A DNA stretch of 64,000 nucleotides from an uncultured Pseudomonadales bacterium (GTDB lineage Bacteria; Pseudomonadota; Gammaproteobacteria; Pseudomonadales; Porticoccaceae), in the NCBI GenBank assembly GCA_943846685.1, contig OX044363.1:1592001-1656000 (forward strand). Reading direction: 5' to 3'. The position numbers and the translations under genes were made by a program. How positions within the stretch are numbered: the stretch's first letter is position 1; every line of letters begins with the position of its first letter. This document shows positions 56,958 to 64,000 of the stretch, piece by piece. Below the pieces are notes generated by a model. It saw only the letters and a list, made by a program, of their open reading frames with translations. It was not told the DNA's origin and made no database searches.

Positions 56958-57419
56958 TTAGTTAACCATCTGAACCGATAACCACTCGGCGACCATAGCC
57001 GGCTTTTCACCGCCCTCAATCTCAATGCTTACACCCACCTTAAAGTCAAACTGACCGGGGCGCTTTTCACTGATATCGAGAATAGTCGCATGACAGCGAA
57101 TCTTGCTGCCAACACGCACTGGAGCCACAAAACGGACCTTATCGAAACCCTTGTTAACCCCCATATAAATACCTTCAATCACCAGAGTAAAGCTCTCGGC
57201 AAAATAAGACAGCATCGACAGGGTCAAAAACCCGTGAGCAATAGTGCCACCAAATGGCGTCTGCGCAGCGGCGACCGGATCTATATGGATAAACTGGCGG
57301 TCCAGAGTACAGTCGGCAAAAACGTTAACCTGATCCTGAGTCACCTCAAACCAAGCAGTTGGCTCACAGGTATGGCCAATATACTGTTCAATATCTTCTT
57401 TTTTTATAAGTTGCGGCAT
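56958..57419 (-). CDS. MaoC-like enoyl-CoA hydratase
   Basis: A 153-residue single hot-dog domain protein. The hydratase motif (FADCTLDRQFIHIDPVAAA, then PFGGTIAHGFLTLSM) carries the catalytic Asp and His of R-specific hydratases. It adds water to 2-enoyl-CoA. Start ATG at 57419 with GGAGGG about eight bases before. First gene of the minus-strand series with SDR and thiolase. Downstream of the operator-like palindrome at 57473. Confidence 0.88.
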   Translation of the reverse strand: MPQLIKKEDIEQYIGHTCEPTAWFEVTQDQVNVFADCTLDRQFIHIDPVAAAQTPFGGTIAHGFLTLSMLSYFAESFTLVIEGIYMGVNKGFDKVRFVAPVRVGSKIRCHATILDISEKRPGQFDFKVGVSIEIEGGEKPAMVAEWLSVQMVN

Positions 57420-57472
57420 GGAAAACACCCTCCTGTCTAATCTTGCTATTTATAGTTTTTATACACTGGAAT

Positions 57473-57493
57473 ATCAGCTATTAATAAGCTGAT
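57473..57493. promoter_or_regulatory. Perfect inverted repeat (operator candidate) upstream of the MaoC gene
   Basis: Arms ATCAGCT and AGCTGAT (7 bp, perfect) with a 7-bp AT spacer. It overlaps the putative -35 (CTGATA) of a promoter whose -10 TATAAA is at 57449-57454, 54 bases before the MaoC start. A repressor bound here would block the promoter. Possible binder: the adjacent XRE regulator. Confidence 0.5.
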
Positions 57494-57521
57494 TCTGACC
57501 AACAGTATAGGCAATAACCAT

Positions 57522-57534
57522 GACATCCTATGTC
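57522..57534. promoter_or_regulatory. Second inverted repeat in the MaoC/XRE intergenic region
   Basis: Arms GACAT and ATGTC (5 bp) separated by CCT. Its centre is about 45 bases from that of the 57473 palindrome and its sequence is different. It may be a second operator or a chance repeat. Confidence 0.35.
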
Positions 57535-57702
57535 CGGTCGCAAAAGCCTCAACTCAGGGGCAAAAACCCTTTATCCATTTGGCACTGACAGCCAGATGGC
57601 TATTGTGATTAGCCCTGCAGATGACTACCATAAGCTGAGTTGCCATTTATATAGATATAAATAAACCTCACAAGAAGCTCACAGGGATTACTTTAAGAGC
57701 CT

Positions 57703-58563
57703 ATGACTACTCCCAAGCCAATTGAAAAGCCTATCTCAGATGCCAATTTTGCTTTCGGTCGCTTCCTAAAATTTTGGCGTGGCGTGCACAACCTTAGCCA
57801 GGAACAACTTGCGGATCTAATCAACAGCTCCCCCAGGCATATCAGTCGTCTGGAAAATGGCAGCAGCAGACCTAGTCAGTCTATGGTTACGGATATCACC
57901 AGCGCCTTTGAGTTGGGACAGCGCGATAGCAACCATCTGCTGATCGCCGCCGGCTTTGTCCCGATCACCGGAGAGTTGGACTTTCATGCACCGGAGCTCA
58001 AGTGGCTGCGCAAAGCGATGACCTTATCGCTGAAGGCACTAGACCCCTACCCGGCCACGCTGGCCAATGAGTCCAATGATATTTTAATGGTCAACCGCGG
58101 CTGGGTTGGACTGTTTGGTCAGAACATCGAAAAAGCAACTCTTGATCGGGTGACCAATAACTATGAATTTCTATTTAGCCGCAAAGGTGCCGGCAACTTT
58201 GTCAGTGGCTGGGAAGATACATTGTCAGTGATTTTGATGTCTCTGGAACAGAAAGCGCTGTTTGGCAACAACCCCCGAGATAAACAACTGCGTGACCGCC
58301 TTGCCAAGCGCAGTGAGGTTCCCAGTGACTGGCGGCAGCGCGCGGCTGTGCTCGAACCTATGTCGAGCTTTCGTATACAGATTAATCTCGATGGAGATCT
58401 GCACAAGTTTGTCAGCGTGCACAGCACTGTCAGCACCTTAGGCCCAGCGGCACTGCTCTCGGGCCCAAGCCTAAATATGAATACCTACTGCCCGGAAGAC
58501 GAGAATCTCGACCTCTCCAAATACTGTCAAGGGCAGCTTAGCCACCCCCTGTTATTCTATTAA
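57703..58563 (+). CDS. XRE-family regulator with MmyB-like ligand-binding domain
   Basis: A 286-residue transcription factor. The HTH is at about 18-73 (LSQEQLADLINSSPRHISRLENGSS). The rest (PELKWLRKAMTLSLKALDPYPATLAN, NESNDILMVNRGW) is the MmyB-type sensor domain, which in related proteins binds a fatty acyl-like ligand. It is divergent from the MaoC-thiolase-alkylsulfatase series, so it may control that series. Its 3' end overlaps that of the peptide transporter by four bases on the other strand. Confidence 0.88.
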   Translation: MTTPKPIEKPISDANFAFGRFLKFWRGVHNLSQEQLADLINSSPRHISRLENGSSRPSQSMVTDITSAFELGQRDSNHLLIAAGFVPITGELDFHAPELKWLRKAMTLSLKALDPYPATLANESNDILMVNRGWVGLFGQNIEKATLDRVTNNYEFLFSRKGAGNFVSGWEDTLSVILMSLEQKALFGNNPRDKQLRDRLAKRSEVPSDWRQRAAVLEPMSSFRIQINLDGDLHKFVSVHSTVSTLGPAALLSGPSLNMNTYCPEDENLDLSKYCQGQLSHPLLFY

Positions 58564-60260
58564 TCCGCACCACGCATCATCTTGCTCACCAGCGGCGACA
58601 ATAACAGCATAATCAACGCCAACCCCAGCGCGATATAACCGACCTGAGTATAGACCTCGATATAACCGGCCTTGGCTGCGGCTATATTGGTCATCTGCCC
58701 ACCGATAGTTTCAGCCCCTGTGGTGCGCGCAATCACGCCGGCCAAATAGTTGGAGAGACCTGAATAGAGGAACCAGGCACCCATAGTCATACCCACAACC
58801 CGCACCGGGGCAAGTTTGGTAACTACAGATAAGCCTACCGGCGAGACCAGAAGCTCACCCATGGTATGAATCCAGTAGATCGCAAAGATAAATAGCACTG
58901 GCGTTAAGCCCACCGCACCAGAACCTTTCATACCGGCCACCAGCACTAAAAAGCCGAGACCGGCCATTGCCACACCCAGTGCAAACTTAACCGCTGTAGA
59001 GGGGTTTAGCTTGCGCCTCGCCAGCCATATCCACAGCCAGGCCAGTAAAGGCGCAAAAAGAAATATAAAACCGGCATTTAAGGACTGAAACACAGGCCCG
59101 GGCACCGACCAACCGAGAATCTCGCGATCCACTAAACGAACCGTTAACAGATTTAACGAGGAACCGGCCTGCTCAAAGAGTGCCCAGAAAGGAATCTGCG
59201 CCAAGACAAAGTAGATTGCCGCTAACATTCGCGAGCGCTCATCGCCCTTAAGCTGGGTAAAGGCATAGCTGACCAGCAGCACAAACATCAGGATACCCAG
59301 AGGCCCAAGAATGCCGCCAACCAACTCCTCATTCATTACCAACAACATGGATAGACCGATAATCCCCAAACCAATCAGATAGCAGAACCACTCCAGATTG
59401 ATAAACAAAAATACCTTTTCCTTAAGTTTCTCCATTGAAGGCGGCTCGGCCTTGCCCTGCAGCCAACTCTGGCAGGAGAGAAAGATAACCAAACCGAGCA
59501 ACATACCAACACCCGCCAGACCAAAGCCATACTTCCAACCGTGGACAATGCCCAAATAGCCACAGAAGATCGAAGCCAGAAATGCGCCGATATTGATGCC
59601 CATATAGAAAATCGTAAACCCGGAGTCGCGCCGTGAATCACCAAAGCCATACAGAGAACCAACAATGGTTGAGATATTGGCCTTGAGGAAACCCACCCCA
59701 GCAATTAACAGTGCTAGTGATAGGTAGAGAATATTTAGGTAGAACGCTTCGCGCTCAACACTGATAGAAAATTGATCCCGCGGAATACTGGCAGGCAGAC
59801 CCACTAACTCAGGCTCGGCAATATCCATATGGGTTTCAGTAAAGCTGATATAGGAGATTCCAAGATCAGTCATAATCTGCTGACGGGCATCACCGCCACG
59901 GGCATCGAGCTTTATTTGATACTGGCTGTCATTATAGGAAATTAGCTGTTTGGAACCCTCGCCCTCAAAGCTCATACCAAAATGGCCCAGCGTCAGCAGA
60001 ATAGCACCAAAGGTAACCGCCTTTCTCGCCCCCAGATAACGGTCAGCCAGAGAGCCGCCAATAATAGTCATCACATAGACCAGAGCAGTATAGGCACCGT
60101 AGATTAAACTGGATTTTTCATCGGAGAACAGAAAGTGCTGAGTGAGATAGACAATTAACAGGCCACGCATACCGTAGTAGGAAAATCGCTCCCACATCTC
60201 GGTAAGGAATAAAATTAACAACCCACGGGGGTGTCCCAATAGTGTTTTATTATCATTCAT
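58560..60260 (-). CDS. POT-family proton-dependent peptide transporter
   Basis: A 566-residue transporter with 12 or more membrane helices. The POT motif E21-x-x-E24-R25 (EMWERFSYYG) in helix 1 couples protons to peptides. GFLKANISTIVGSLYG and FTIFYMGINIGAFLASIFCG are further signatures. An extra hydrophilic segment of about 70 residues (about 103-172, containing RGGDARQ) separates early helices, as seen in some marine relatives. It imports di- and tripeptides. Monocistronic, convergent with the XRE gene. Confidence 0.92.
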   Translation of the reverse strand: MNDNKTLLGHPRGLLILFLTEMWERFSYYGMRGLLIVYLTQHFLFSDEKSSLIYGAYTALVYVMTIIGGSLADRYLGARKAVTFGAILLTLGHFGMSFEGEGSKQLISYNDSQYQIKLDARGGDARQQIMTDLGISYISFTETHMDIAEPELVGLPASIPRDQFSISVEREAFYLNILYLSLALLIAGVGFLKANISTIVGSLYGFGDSRRDSGFTIFYMGINIGAFLASIFCGYLGIVHGWKYGFGLAGVGMLLGLVIFLSCQSWLQGKAEPPSMEKLKEKVFLFINLEWFCYLIGLGIIGLSMLLVMNEELVGGILGPLGILMFVLLVSYAFTQLKGDERSRMLAAIYFVLAQIPFWALFEQAGSSLNLLTVRLVDREILGWSVPGPVFQSLNAGFIFLFAPLLAWLWIWLARRKLNPSTAVKFALGVAMAGLGFLVLVAGMKGSGAVGLTPVLFIFAIYWIHTMGELLVSPVGLSVVTKLAPVRVVGMTMGAWFLYSGLSNYLAGVIARTTGAETIGGQMTNIAAAKAGYIEVYTQVGYIALGLALIMLLLSPLVSKMMRGAD

Positions 60261-60459
60261 TGAGTGTTTCCTTTAGCGAGTTCACCAAAGGCTCTAGCAT
60301 ACCCTATTAAATCCAAGGACTCATAAGTGTGCAATTGGCAGAGAGTGTAGAGTGTGAATAGAAAATAGTGTAATCTGCACCCCATAAAAAAAAGCACCAT
60401 TACTCATAAATTGCCTACCCACTTTTAACATTTATTAAATTCTAAACGATTATTAATCC

Positions 60460-61344
60460 ATGCAAAGCTTAAAATTTCTCTTTATTGCTAGCCTAGTAGC
60501 ACCCTTTGGTCTGCTTCCACTGCGTTGGTCCCAGGCAATTGGCAGCCGCTTAGGTTTATTGCTGATTAAATATAATCGTAAGCGTGCGCATATTATCCGC
60601 TGTAATCTTAAAGCCTGCTTTCCTGAAAAATCAGAGGCCGAACGGGAAAAACTATTACTTGAGAATGCCAGTGAAACTGGCAAATGGTTTTTGGAATCCG
60701 CCTATGTCTGGTTCGGAAATCCAAACTATCTCTGCAAGCGGGTTAGCGTTAGAAATCCAGAAATCCTTGAAACCGCCCATCAACAAAAACGCGGGGTTGT
60801 GATTGTTTTACCCCATCTGGGCAACTGGGAATTAATTAACTTTTATGTGCCGCAACAGTACCCCTTTGCGGCTATGTACAAACCCATTAGCTCTCCCGGG
60901 CTTGAAAATATTATCTTTAAAGCGCGCAGCCGTGTCGGCACAAAAATGTTTTCCACTAACATTAAGGGCGTCAGACAGGCCTTAAAAGGCATGCGTAAGA
61001 ATAATGTGCTAGCAGTGCTGTCAGATCATCTGCCTACTAAGGAGGCCGGTGTTTACGCGCCATTTTTTGGGCAGCCAGCTCTAACCGGAAAATTAACTCA
61101 GGCACTAGTGAACAGCAATCAATCAGAAGTAGTGCTTTCAACGATTATCCGCAAACCCAAAGGACAGGGATTTGAGATTATTTTCCACAGGATAGAGGGA
61201 ATGCACACGGAAGATAATATCGCCGCCGCGACCGCATTAAACGCAGCTATCGAAAAAAGTATTCTGTTAGCGCCAGAACAATATCAATGGGTCTATCGTC
61301 GCTTTGCCAGCCCACCGGAAGGCGCGCCTGATATTTATGCTTAA
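60460..61344 (+). CDS. Lysophospholipid/lipid A acyltransferase (LpxL/HtrB family)
   Basis: A 294-residue membrane protein with a short N-terminal helix and the LPLAT domain. The catalytic dyad H119-X4-E124 is in VLPHLGNWELINFY, followed by AMYKPISSPGLENII and LSDHLPTKEAGVYAPFFGQPA. The sequence resembles Pseudomonas LpxL-like acyltransferases that add secondary chains to lipid A. It stands alone, divergent from the peptide transporter across a 199-base AT-rich gap. Chain specificity unknown. Confidence 0.85.
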   Translation: MQSLKFLFIASLVAPFGLLPLRWSQAIGSRLGLLLIKYNRKRAHIIRCNLKACFPEKSEAEREKLLLENASETGKWFLESAYVWFGNPNYLCKRVSVRNPEILETAHQQKRGVVIVLPHLGNWELINFYVPQQYPFAAMYKPISSPGLENIIFKARSRVGTKMFSTNIKGVRQALKGMRKNNVLAVLSDHLPTKEAGVYAPFFGQPALTGKLTQALVNSNQSEVVLSTIIRKPKGQGFEIIFHRIEGMHTEDNIAAATALNAAIEKSILLAPEQYQWVYRRFASPPEGAPDIYA

Positions 61345-61353
61345 GAATAGCGT

Positions 61354-62421
61354 TTAAGAATAGCGCTTAAAAAATGCATCAATCTCTCCAAACGCCTCAA
61401 GCGCCTCAGGGAGGTCGGGATAGAATATCTGCCAGACATGGGGAACATTCTTCCAGCGCTGCAAAACTGCATTGGTTCCAGAGGCAACCGCCTTATTCAC
61501 ATAGCGACGACCATCATCCAGAAGTATTTCACTATCACTAACCTGCACCAATATTGGCGGTAGACCTGAGAGATCGCCGTGCAGTGGGGACACCACTGGG
61601 TCTTTGGGACCGTGACCGGTAAACATCCATTGGCTGGCGACTACTAAGGGTCGGGGAATCTTGCGCAACCCCACAACCACAGGCTTAAGAAGAATATCAG
61701 TATGCAAATTACGCTTAATGCTCGGGCTGCGCATACGTGCATCGGTGACCGGTGATAAGGCCACAGCTGCATTGGGTAATCTGCGCCCCGTGTCCCGCAA
61801 CCAGGCTAAAAGAGACAGAGTTAAATTGCCCCCGGCTGAATCACCTGCAACCAGAACTGCCGAAGCCTGTGTCTTGCCCTGAGGCCCATTCTCGAGTAAC
61901 CAGCTGTACGCTTTGCGACAATCTTCAATACCGGCCCTGCGAGGGTGTTCAGGCATTAAACGGTAATTAATAGCCAATACAGCACAGTTGGTTATCTCGG
62001 ATAATTTACTGGTAATCACTCGGTGGCTTTTGGCACTGCCAACATAGAATCCGCCGCCATGGATATATAACAAACGTCGATTGCTATCAGCACCGGGCGC
62101 TATAACCCACTCGGCGGAAACACCACCGGCATCAACCGGTGCAATAGCACTGACTATAGGCACATCGGCAAAGAAACTATCCATATTTTTACGAATCGCC
62201 AGCATTCGCTGCTTTAAACTCAGGCCAATATTTTCGCTGTGAGCAACAGTGATTTTTTCACCAATTAGCTTAAGAGCGGAGCTCGAGCCGGAGGGTATGG
62301 GGAACAACTGCCCTGCCGGAAGATCGTATTTTTCCAGCGGATCAGGCCGCAGATAATAAAATAACAGCAGGGCAAGAAAAAAGCCTCCTACGGTTAAAAT
62401 TCCTATCGGCAGACTAATCAT
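61354..62421 (-). CDS. Membrane-anchored HSL-family alpha/beta hydrolase
   Basis: A 355-residue esterase/lipase of the hormone-sensitive lipase family with an N-terminal membrane helix (about 5-23). The oxyanion-hole HGGG is at 121-124 and the nucleophile S195 is in GDSAGG, with Asp in VSDSEILLDDG and His in NVPHVWQIF. It follows the acyl-CoA dehydrogenase by eight bases, so it is co-transcribed. It may free a fatty acid or other ester for the dehydrogenases. The substrate is unknown. Confidence 0.87.
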   Translation of the reverse strand: MISLPIGILTVGGFFLALLLFYYLRPDPLEKYDLPAGQLFPIPSGSSSALKLIGEKITVAHSENIGLSLKQRMLAIRKNMDSFFADVPIVSAIAPVDAGGVSAEWVIAPGADSNRRLLYIHGGGFYVGSAKSHRVITSKLSEITNCAVLAINYRLMPEHPRRAGIEDCRKAYSWLLENGPQGKTQASAVLVAGDSAGGNLTLSLLAWLRDTGRRLPNAAVALSPVTDARMRSPSIKRNLHTDILLKPVVVGLRKIPRPLVVASQWMFTGHGPKDPVVSPLHGDLSGLPPILVQVSDSEILLDDGRRYVNKAVASGTNAVLQRWKNVPHVWQIFYPDLPEALEAFGEIDAFFKRYS

Positions 62422-62429
62422 TAGCAGGG

Positions 62430-63593
62430 CTAGAAATTCGAGTAGCTAAGTTGATTAAATTTCTTCTGGTGAAAATCTGCATCACCAAAGGTCACATTAA
62501 TGGTCATCAGGCGCTTTACATAATGACCGATATTTAACTCATCGGTAATACCAATACCACCGTGTATTTGAATCGCCTCTTCACCGATCAGCTTGCCATA
62601 TTTAGCCACTGTCGCCTTTAGAGCATGAACTGATTTTAGTAACTCAGCAGTTCCCACTGAAGGATCAACTGCCGCTTTATTGGCATCGCAAAGCCCGCGA
62701 TAAAGTAACGATTTAGTCTGCTCACAGGCCATAAAGGTATCCACCATACGGTGCTGCAGTGCCTGAAATGAACTAATCGGCGTACCAAACTGTTGACGAG
62801 TTTTGGTGTAATCCACAGTAATCGCATTGAGGGTAGCCATAATTCCCAATGCCTCGGCACTCAGTGCCAGAAGGATATTTGGCATTACCTGATCGACTAT
62901 CTCCATACCCTGACCCGCAGTACCCAACAGCTGACTTTCAGTAACTAGTACATCATTAAAATTGATAGTCGAAGCACTCTGACCATCCATAGTTTTATAG
63001 CTATTAATGCTGACGCCCGGCGCATCTGCAGCCACCATAAACAGGCTGATACCGTCGCGATCAAACTGCCCACCGCTGGTGCGAGCAGCAACAATAAGGC
63101 TATCGGCGCTAGCGCCATTAAAGACCACGGTTTTGGTACCGTTAATAGCGTAACCATCCTTACCCACTGTCGCACTAGTGGCTATATCGGCAATTTCAAA
63201 ACGCGACTGGGGCTCCAGAAAAGCAAAAGAACCCAGACAGCTACCATCAATAATTTTCGGGATATAAGTCGACTTTAATTCTTCATTGGTCGCCGCAGAG
63301 AGCAGACCGCCAAAAATGACCACTGTAGAGACATAGGGTTCAACAACAATCCCCTTGCCAAGCTCTTCCATCACTGCAACCAGATCTTCAACGGAACCAC
63401 CAAAACCGCCGTACTGCTCCTCAAAGGGAACCGACAGCCAACCCAACTCGGCAAACATTGTCCAGAAGTCACGGTTAATACCCTCTTCTGAATCAATAAT
63501 CTTACGTCTGGTATCAAAGTCATACTCGTCGCGGACAAAGCGCGCAACGCTGTCTTTAATCATTACCTGTTCTTCGGAAAACTCAAAATTCAT
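62430..63593 (-). CDS. Acyl-CoA dehydrogenase
   Basis: A 387-residue flavoprotein that puts a 2,3 double bond in acyl-CoA. N-terminal domain MNFEFSEEQVMIKDSVARF, FAD region PQSRFEIADIATSA and TKTVVFNGA, C-terminal helix domain with AIQIHGGIGITDELNIGHYVKR. The HGGIGIT type differs from the neighbour, whose C-terminus reads IYGGSNEVQRN. Such mixed pairs, like ChsE, form alpha2beta2 enzymes in steroid-type catabolism. It follows the frameshifted gene by 39 bases. Confidence 0.9.
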   Translation of the reverse strand: MNFEFSEEQVMIKDSVARFVRDEYDFDTRRKIIDSEEGINRDFWTMFAELGWLSVPFEEQYGGFGGSVEDLVAVMEELGKGIVVEPYVSTVVIFGGLLSAATNEELKSTYIPKIIDGSCLGSFAFLEPQSRFEIADIATSATVGKDGYAINGTKTVVFNGASADSLIVAARTSGGQFDRDGISLFMVAADAPGVSINSYKTMDGQSASTINFNDVLVTESQLLGTAGQGMEIVDQVMPNILLALSAEALGIMATLNAITVDYTKTRQQFGTPISSFQALQHRMVDTFMACEQTKSLLYRGLCDANKAAVDPSVGTAELLKSVHALKATVAKYGKLIGEEAIQIHGGIGITDELNIGHYVKRLMTINVTFGDADFHQKKFNQLSYSNF

Positions 63594-63632
63594 CTAACCC
63601 ATCTCCAACAATATTTTTTATAGAGGCCTTAC

Positions 63633-64000
63633 TTAAAGGCCTAACACGGCCTTGGCAATCACATTGCGCTGCACTTCATTTGAGCCGCCGTAAATAGTCG
63701 CGGCGCGGCCATACATATAACTTTTGCGCGCCTCAGCGGCAAACTCGTGACCCAGCTGCTGATTAGCTCAGATCCCCCTGCAGAGCACCGCCATAATAGG
63801 CAGCCAGTTGCAGTTGCAGCTCGTGAATAGACTGTGAGATTTCAGTGCCTTTGATTTTTAACAATGAGGATTCAGGCCCCGGCATTCCCCCGGCGGCCAT
63901 AGAGGCAAATACTCGTAGCTCGGTGTACTCCAGAGCCATCAATTGCATTTCAATATCGGATAGACGCATCTGGAATACCGGATCATCGAGCATAGGCTGA
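63633..64000 (-). pseudogene. Acyl-CoA dehydrogenase, C-terminal part, with a one-base frameshift (cut by right edge)
   Basis: The right-edge frame reads as an acyl-CoA dehydrogenase helix domain and stops at 63763-63765 after GALQGDLS. If base 63765 is skipped, the frame continues as NQQLGHEFAAEARK, then YGRAATIYGGSNEVQRN and IAKAVLGL to a stop at 63633-63635, the normal family ending. So a single extra base breaks the gene and removes about 44 residues, including the Arg/Gln that contact FAD across the dimer. It may be a real mutation or a sequencing error. Partner of the neighbouring dehydrogenase. Confidence 0.82.

Noticed and set aside
63601..63765. Programmed frameshift in the terminal acyl-CoA dehydrogenase
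   Set aside because: No slippery run or downstream structure is seen near 63765. A plain one-base insertion or sequencing error explains it better.

Overview
The window is a contiguous piece of a gammaproteobacterial chromosome. It shows no insertion sequence, prophage, CRISPR array or rRNA operon. The gene orders comEC-exbB-exbD-msbA-lpxK-kdsB-ptp-murB, rpsB-tsf-pyrH-frr-uppS-cdsA-dxr-rseP-bamA-skp-lpxD-fabZ-lpxA-lpxB-rnhB-dnaE-accA and map-glnD-dapC-dapD are those of Pseudomonas and its marine relatives. A secreted metzincin with dockerin-like repeats, a POT peptide transporter, an alkylsulfatase-type lipoprotein and acyl-CoA catabolic genes suggest a marine heterotroph, perhaps near Cellvibrionales or Porticoccaceae. 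The genus cannot be fixed from sequence alone.

Layout. 1-9.7 kb (minus): the 5' part of avtA, an AlkB-type dioxygenase, then an envelope cluster (murB, phosphatase, kdsB, lpxK, msbA, exbD, exbB, comEC). 9.86-11.45 kb (plus): a flavodoxin-like protein and a patatin lipase. 11.5-15.0 kb (minus): a two-gene operon for a secreted zinc metalloprotease and a companion protein with two in-frame tandem repeat arrays. 15.1-15.35 kb: tRNA-Glu and tRNA-Gly with a clear promoter and terminator. 15.4-21.3 kb: housekeeping genes (alaA, pdxB, xni, epmC) and three uncharacterised genes.

21.4-41.9 kb (minus): the essential block from rpsB to accA, covering translation, UMP kinase, isoprenoid and phospholipid synthesis, outer-membrane assembly, lipid A synthesis and DNA replication. 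A ketoacyl-ACP synthase III gene sits between rnhB and dnaE. rpsB has a stringent-type promoter and a leader hairpin resembling the S2 autoregulatory site. 42.0-50.3 kb (plus): map, glnD, dapC, nth, an ArsC/Spx-like gene, dapD and a thiolase, closed by a terminator.

50.4-64 kb is an accessory catabolic region. MaoC hydratase, SDR, thiolase and alkylsulfatase lie in one minus-strand series behind an operator-like palindrome, facing a divergent XRE/MmyB-type regulator. A five-bladed-propeller protein, two alpha/beta hydrolases, a peptide transporter, a lipid acyltransferase and two adjacent acyl-CoA dehydrogenases follow. The last dehydrogenase, cut by the right edge, carries a one-base frameshift.

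The observations most worth checking are the split protease/companion operon with its repeat arrays, the CTG start of pdxB, the frameshift at 63765, the KAS III gene in the dnaE cluster, the unusual cysteine spacing in Nth, and the palindromes between the MaoC gene and its neighbouring regulator.
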